Shown piece after piece: positions 59,884-64,000 of a stretch of DNA of 64,000 nt; positions within the stretch are counted from its first letter, which is position 1, and every line of letters begins with the position of its first letter. Below the pieces are notes generated by a model, which saw only the letters and a list, made by a program, of their open reading frames with translations, had not been told where the DNA came from and made no database searches. The translations under genes and the position numbers were made by a program. The stretch is from Methanoplanus endosymbiosus (lineage in GTDB: Archaea > Halobacteriota > Methanomicrobia > Methanomicrobiales > Methanomicrobiaceae): positions 1,674,001 to 1,738,000 of the forward strand of contig NZ_CP096115.1 of assembly GCF_024662215.1 (NCBI RefSeq), given 5' to 3'.

Positions 59884-60306
59884 ATGTCACAGGAATCAGA
59901 CCTTTCAAGAATAGGAATATCGCTCCCAAAAAACCTTCTGGATAAATTTGATGAAATTCTGGAATACAGAGGATATTCATCCCGTTCAGAGGGGATACGC
60001 GATGCAATAAGAAATTACATCACATATTACAGATGGATGTCTGATGTTACAGGAGAGAGACAGGGAGTAATTACAATGGTTTATGACCATGAACACCGGG
60101 GTCTCCTTCAGACACTGACTGAAATACAGCATGAACATACTGATATAATCCAGTCATCCCTGCACAGCCATGTCTCACATGACAAATGCCTGGAGATCAT
60201 TCTTGTCCGCGGCGATGCGGGTGACATCAAGAAAATTGCTGAAAGCCTGATGGCGCAGAAGGGTGTTGAATCGGTGAAACTGACAACAATAGCGATTGAA
60301 GATTAA
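59884..60306 (+). CDS. nikR: NikR-type nickel-responsive regulator
   Basis: 140 aa. Ribbon-helix-helix DNA-binding domain (about 1-50; RIGISLPKNLLDKFDEIL, SRSEGIRDAIRNYI), then the ACT-like metal domain. Nickel ligands expected from the family are present: His in QHEHTDIIQSS, LHSHVSHDKCLEIILV (two His and Cys), and a GDAGDIKKIAE segment. With excess Ni(II) it would repress nickel uptake. Methanogens need nickel for methyl-CoM reductase F430 and hydrogenases, and a McrA-modifying gene follows at 60758. Monocistronic. Confidence 0.93.
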   Translation: MSQESDLSRIGISLPKNLLDKFDEILEYRGYSSRSEGIRDAIRNYITYYRWMSDVTGERQGVITMVYDHEHRGLLQTLTEIQHEHTDIIQSSLHSHVSHDKCLEIILVRGDAGDIKKIAESLMAQKGVESVKLTTIAIED

Positions 60307-60363
60307 ATAATCAGTTAACAGAGTAATTGCGGCTGAAAAACACAAAAATATTTTTTTAAGATA

Positions 60364-60642
60364 TTATCCCGCACCAACACCATCCACATGATCAAACGCA
60401 TCTTTGATCTCGTCTGAATCAAGGCGCTTTTCATATTTCAGCCTTTCAATGCCGGAATTTTCGCCACGCTCAGCTTTCTTCTCATACTTATCCGTGATTA
60501 TCAGGGTATCTGTCCGGTAATACAGGCCGGTCTCCTCAATCCTTGCAAATTCCTCTCCGTCAAAGAATTCAACTGAGTCAACTCTGCCTGATGTGCCGGT
60601 CTTTGGATACCTGACAAATGAACCTACAGCAAATGATCCCAT
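60364..60642 (-). CDS. DUF2098 methanogen protein
   Basis: 92 aa. The long open frame begins at 60828, but an archaeal TATA-like ACCATATATTATAG lies at about 60664-60677, 25 bases before ATG 60642, so the gene is probably leaderless from that codon. This also removes the overlap with the divergent YcaO gene. The body has FAVGSFVRYPKTGTSGRVDS, FFDGEEFARIEETGLYYRTD and TLIITDKYE, matching DUF2098, a short beta-barrel family found only in methanogens. Acidic helical tail. Function unknown; its link to methanogenesis is by distribution. Confidence 0.82.
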   Translation of the reverse strand: MGSFAVGSFVRYPKTGTSGRVDSVEFFDGEEFARIEETGLYYRTDTLIITDKYEKKAERGENSGIERLKYEKRLDSDEIKDAFDHVDGVGAG

Positions 60643-60757
60643 ACCTGTAATGAACTTTGTGTCGGCTATAATATATGGTTGTTTTTCCAATTTTTCAGTA
60701 ATGTACAGTGCCGAACCAATAGCTATCGGAAATGTTAAAAAAACAGACCAAAGCATA

Positions 60758-61882
60758 ATGCACAGGTCAGAAGATACTGAAAAGACCTTAAATCTGCTAA
60801 AACAGATTCTTTCTGATATCGGAGTCACAGAAGTCAGGGATTTGACAGCCTGTGACAGAGTGAAAATCCCGGTTTACTCCGCCATAACTCCGGATAACAG
60901 GCCCGGCGCACCAAGGGAGCATACAGGTAAAGGAGTTACTCCGGCAGATGCCGAAACTGCGGCAATAATGAATGCTGTGGAGAGTTACTGCGCAGAATAC
61001 AGAGGGGAGAGGCTTATCACCGGAAGTTACGAAAATTTCGGGCCGGCAAGGGCCGTTGATCCAAGGGAGCTGATTCTGCCGCAGGAGCCTGAGAACAACC
61101 AGCTGCTGTACTGGAGTCCGGTATGGGACATCTTAAACGAGGAGGAGGTTCTGATTCCGGCAAATGCCATATATCACCCGTATGATCCTCCCGGAATGGC
61201 TAACCAGCTCTTCAAAAGCAGCACAACCGGCCTTGCAGCCGGAAATAATATGGAGGAAGCAATACTCCATGCCATGTATCAGATCATAGAAAAGGATGCC
61301 ATAAGCATTGCCGAGAGCAAAAGGATGCTTGGCAGAAGACTTGTGATCGATACAGAAGGCACTGCAAAAGATCTCCTGAATAAATTTAAGGAAAACGGGA
61401 TAGAGATTCACCTGTGGCTCTTAGACGGAAAAACATCCGTGCCTGTGGTCGCCGCAGCAGCGGACGATACAGAGACAAAAGATCCTGCAATGCTTGTGAC
61501 AGGAACCGGTGCGCACCTCAGTCCTGAGATTGCGGTTATAAGGGCGCTCACCGGCATTGCAAAAAGCCGCGCTTCACTGATAGCAGATAAGAATGAGAAT
61601 GCCGCCAAAAATCTTATGATTCAGAAGGCCGGATATGAGAGGCTTAAAAGGATAAACAAAATGTGGTTTAAGGAGAATGAGGATACAATAAAAATCTCTG
61701 ACATTCCCGACAGCAGCACAGACTCCATTGATGGTGATATTAAGAGGGTGACAGAAGAGGTTGAGAGGCATGCTGACCGGATATGTGCCTGCGATCTCAC
61801 TAAGACCAGCATTCCGGTGGTAAAACTAGTAATACCCGGATTTGAAGTCACCCACATGGACCCGACAAGAATTAAAAAATAA
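60758..61882 (+). CDS. YcaO-type McrA thioglycine-forming enzyme (methanogenesis marker 1)
   Basis: 374 aa from ATG 60758 (frame open back to 60593). YcaO proteins bind ATP and install a backbone thioamide; the methanogen type modifies a glycine of methyl-CoM reductase McrA. The start at HRSEDTEKTLNLL matches the family's N-terminus. Core features: GVTEVRDLTACDRVKIPVYS, GKGVTPADAETAAIMNAVES (the ATP-binding Glu region), STTGLAAGNNMEEAILHAMY, QIIEKDAISI and the C-terminal TSIPVVKLVIPGFEVTHMDP. No tfuA partner gene is next to it. Divergent from DUF2098 with 115 bases between. Confidence 0.9.
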   Translation: MHRSEDTEKTLNLLKQILSDIGVTEVRDLTACDRVKIPVYSAITPDNRPGAPREHTGKGVTPADAETAAIMNAVESYCAEYRGERLITGSYENFGPARAVDPRELILPQEPENNQLLYWSPVWDILNEEEVLIPANAIYHPYDPPGMANQLFKSSTTGLAAGNNMEEAILHAMYQIIEKDAISIAESKRMLGRRLVIDTEGTAKDLLNKFKENGIEIHLWLLDGKTSVPVVAAAADDTETKDPAMLVTGTGAHLSPEIAVIRALTGIAKSRASLIADKNENAAKNLMIQKAGYERLKRINKMWFKENEDTIKISDIPDSSTDSIDGDIKRVTEEVERHADRICACDLTKTSIPVVKLVIPGFEVTHMDPTRIKK

Positions 61883-62046
61883 CTACTATTTTTCCGGATG
61901 CACAATGTCCGGGCTGTCTCACTGATATTCAGGCACTCATAACCGGGGCTCAACAGCAGCCATCATCATAGAACAGACAATTAACATCCAGTCTCATTTC
62001 AGGAACAATTGTCTCAAAAAAGTTTTTAAAAAGGGAATATCAGATT

Positions 62047-64000
62047 TCAGTTGATATAAAGGCCGTTCATCACAGCATCCTCTGAAACCTTAAATGTCTC
62101 TCCGGTATCTATGACTGTATAATCCGAGAGAACCCTGGTTCCGTAATTATCGCCACCGGTAGAATAAGGAACAGTGAATTCACCGTTTACGCTCTCCTGC
62201 ATATATGTGAACTTTCTGCCCTGATCTGACTCAAGGTTTACTGCAATTATTCCGTCACCACGGATTATTGCACCGGGCACATACTCAAATGTCTTGACAT
62301 ATTTCAGATCGGCTCCACCCTGTCCGCTGAGAACATTTGTCGGCGACTCATGCACAAGCCTGTAATGCTGAAGTGCCGGCACCTTTGTTGAAGGCTGAAT
62401 AACATTAGGACTTAGGAGGGCAGCGCCTGCTTTCGCATTATTCCCGTTAAATGCTGCAACCGCAGATTCAGCGGCATCATAAGGCATATACTCAGCCTTT
62501 GATATTATCGGCAGTGGTGCGCCGTACATGTCTCCGCTGACATATTCGACATACAGCACCTCAGACGGAATAACAAGTGAACCGTCAAAGTTGTGCAGCT
62601 TTGAGATCATTGTCTCAAAATATTCGTCCCTGTACAGTGTGGCCGGGGTGAGTGAGCCGTCCTCCTGGTGCTGGTACAGGTTCATCACATATGGAGACTG
62701 CTGAAGCTCCGGATTGAACCATGTTGCCATTGCCCAGAATTTGGCTGTATCCATCTCGACATCGGTTATGACAAACCTTGTGTCAAGGTTGTCAAGCACA
62801 AGGTTTGAACCAGCCTCATCTGTCTGAACAAAGAATGCGGCGGAACCGTTTGGACCTGCAACCCCCTCCTGGAAGGGGTTTGCATTAGGCATCCTCTTGG
62901 CATTGAAGGTTATCCAGTGGCCGTAGTCCCACCATGACATAACGCCGTAGGCTTCCTCAGGATATTCAAAGGAGTCTTTTTCATATAGTTTGTAGTAATC
63001 AACTCCGGTTTCAGGAGTATTTGCACCCATCCACTCAAGGGATTCCATCCAGTCGCCGTTAATCCCGCCTACATTATTTGATACAGCAAGATCGACATTT
63101 ACTGAGAAATAACTGAAGAGGAGCAGAAAAATTACACCAACAACTGCAATTCCGGCAGGGAATGCTTTTGGCTTTGCTGCATGTGCTTTTTTAACCGGTT
63201 TTTTCTTCTTCGCCGATGAACCCTCAGATTTCTTCTTTTTTCCCGTCTTTTCTTCTTCAGGCATCTCCTCTAAAATTTTATCCTGAGGCTTTATTCCGGC
63301 AAATCCAAGTATATCTTTCAGACCATAATCAAGTGTCCATGATATGAAGTATGCAGACATAAGAGCGATATTTGCACCGAGATAATACTCATACCTCAGC
63401 TGCACAGTTGTAGCATAGAGAATTACCAGCGACCAGACAATGGTGAAGATGAGCTCCGGTTTATGCTCACGGATAAACTGATAGACCATCACAAAGAATG
63501 CAAGGACCATCATTATCAGGCCGAAGTTAAACGCATTCCAGGCATTCTCAAAACTCCAGTGGTTTGCCTCCTGGATTGTTGATAGTGTTGTCTTATAGCC
63601 GAAAAAGCTCCAGAGGCCGTTAACAATTATAGTGTACAGATCAGGCAGAACAACCATAAGCCCAAGCAGACCTGCTATTGCAAGGCCGAATATTGCTCCG
63701 ACATAGTAATATGAAGGTTTCTCTGAGAGATAGGTTGAAAGAGCATAAAGAACCACAGTTCCGGCAATAAGGGCAAGATATGCAAATATATGGCCGACAG
63801 AGTACCTTGCCATATCAAAGCCGTCAAATCTGATGCCGATGAGTGCAGCATAAAGAACTATCGCTGTCAGAAATGCAACCACATTGAAGAGAAGAAGAAA
63901 GTCTGATGTTTTATTCTTGATATGGTCATAAATGAACTGAATTCCGGTATAAATAGCCATAATAAATGCAAATAGAAGCATTGTCGGCATTACAGCAAGG
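62047..64000 (-). CDS. aglB: Oligosaccharyltransferase AglB (STT3), C-terminal part; runs off right edge
   Basis: At least 647 aa; the frame is open to the window end, so the N-terminal part (including the first catalytic loops) is missing. Eight or more membrane segments occupy the visible first half, then a Lys/Ser-rich linker (KKKKSEGSSAKKKKPVKKA) and the extracellular domain. The latter carries WWDYGHWITFNAKRMPNANP, where WWDYG is the invariant motif that recognises the +2 Thr/Ser of the N-glycosylation sequon. AglB transfers lipid-linked glycans to S-layer and archaellin proteins. An unrelated gene (YcaO) converges on it. Confidence 0.93.
   Translation of the reverse strand, partial: LAVMPTMLLFAFIMAIYTGIQFIYDHIKNKTSDFLLLFNVVAFLTAIVLYAALIGIRFDGFDMARYSVGHIFAYLALIAGTVVLYALSTYLSEKPSYYYVGAIFGLAIAGLLGLMVVLPDLYTIIVNGLWSFFGYKTTLSTIQEANHWSFENAWNAFNFGLIMMVLAFFVMVYQFIREHKPELIFTIVWSLVILYATTVQLRYEYYLGANIALMSAYFISWTLDYGLKDILGFAGIKPQDKILEEMPEEEKTGKKKKSEGSSAKKKKPVKKAHAAKPKAFPAGIAVVGVIFLLLFSYFSVNVDLAVSNNVGGINGDWMESLEWMGANTPETGVDYYKLYEKDSFEYPEEAYGVMSWWDYGHWITFNAKRMPNANPFQEGVAGPNGSAAFFVQTDEAGSNLVLDNLDTRFVITDVEMDTAKFWAMATWFNPELQQSPYVMNLYQHQEDGSLTPATLYRDEYFETMISKLHNFDGSLVIPSEVLYVEYVSGDMYGAPLPIISKAEYMPYDAAESAVAAFNGNNAKAGAALLSPNVIQPSTKVPALQHYRLVHESPTNVLSGQGGADLKYVKTFEYVPGAIIRGDGIIAVNLESDQGRKFTYMQESVNGEFTVPYSTGGDNYGTRVLSDYTVIDTGETFKVSEDAVMNGLYIN

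Overview
The window reads as a methanogenic archaeon of the order Methanomicrobiales, probably near Methanoplanus or Methanolacinia. Evidence for an archaeon: RPA-type single-strand binding proteins, the Kae1-Bud32 fusion, aIF2-gamma, RpoE/Spt4, ribosomal proteins S24e, S27ae and L40e, AglB, and TATA-box promoters with leaderless starts. Evidence for a methanogen: a YcaO protein of the McrA-thioglycine type (methanogenesis marker 1), DUF2098 and CbiZ. The genus is an inference from gene content and style, not from a search.

Layout. 1-2070: a broken MerR/GyrI regulator, an anaerobic RNR C-terminal-domain protein coupled to cbiZ, and a DUF1858 protein. 2300-6450: two tandem copies of an RPA + RPA-associated-protein operon. 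6580-9730: an unknown protein, then a soluble chemoreceptor and CheW. 9850-11470: a KhtT/KhtU-like K+/H+ antiporter pair. 11610-15650: a MerR-like coiled-coil protein, a chagasin-like inhibitor, an orphan amino-acid-binding lipoprotein and an MFS exporter. 15730-26200: a compact four-gene minus-strand operon (CoiA-like Zn protein, coiled-coil/ATPase-like protein, unknown protein, 1778-aa DUF1998 helicase) that looks like an antiviral system distantly recalling Druantia. 26650-29060: a lipoprotein gene, then a graveyard of mobile fragments (TnpB fused to an AAA-ATPase fragment, and a phage antirepressor relic). 29068-35834: a segment bracketed by two paralogous tRNA-Val(CAC) genes. It holds an ISAzo13-type transposase and a compact candidate defence module: a prokaryotic viperin (radical SAM) cotranscribed with a 1142-aa TPR/HEPN protein, divergent from a CARF-like winged-helix regulator across a 13-bp palindrome. 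36040-49750: transporters, hydrolases, RloB and lipoprotein relics, tRNA-Gly, HtpX, Thi4, L40e, an XTP pyrophosphatase, a GNAT and an APC permease. 49935-54146: a 1410-aa multi-PAS hybrid histidine kinase. 54548-59548: a dense informational operon (aIF2-gamma, PIN, RpoE, Spt4, dephospho-CoA kinase, S24e, S27ae, Kae1-Bud32). 59884-64000: NikR, divergent DUF2098 and YcaO, and AglB, which runs off the window.

How the parts may work together. The housekeeping blocks are ordinary. The strongest candidates for an undescribed system are the viperin/TPR-HEPN/CARF module (30533-35660) and the four-gene helicase operon (15730-26200). In the first, a nucleotide-sensing regulator may control production of a chain-terminating nucleotide together with an RNase-type effector. 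Both lie in sequence that looks AT-richer than the flanks and sit among transposon debris. No CRISPR array or cas gene was seen.
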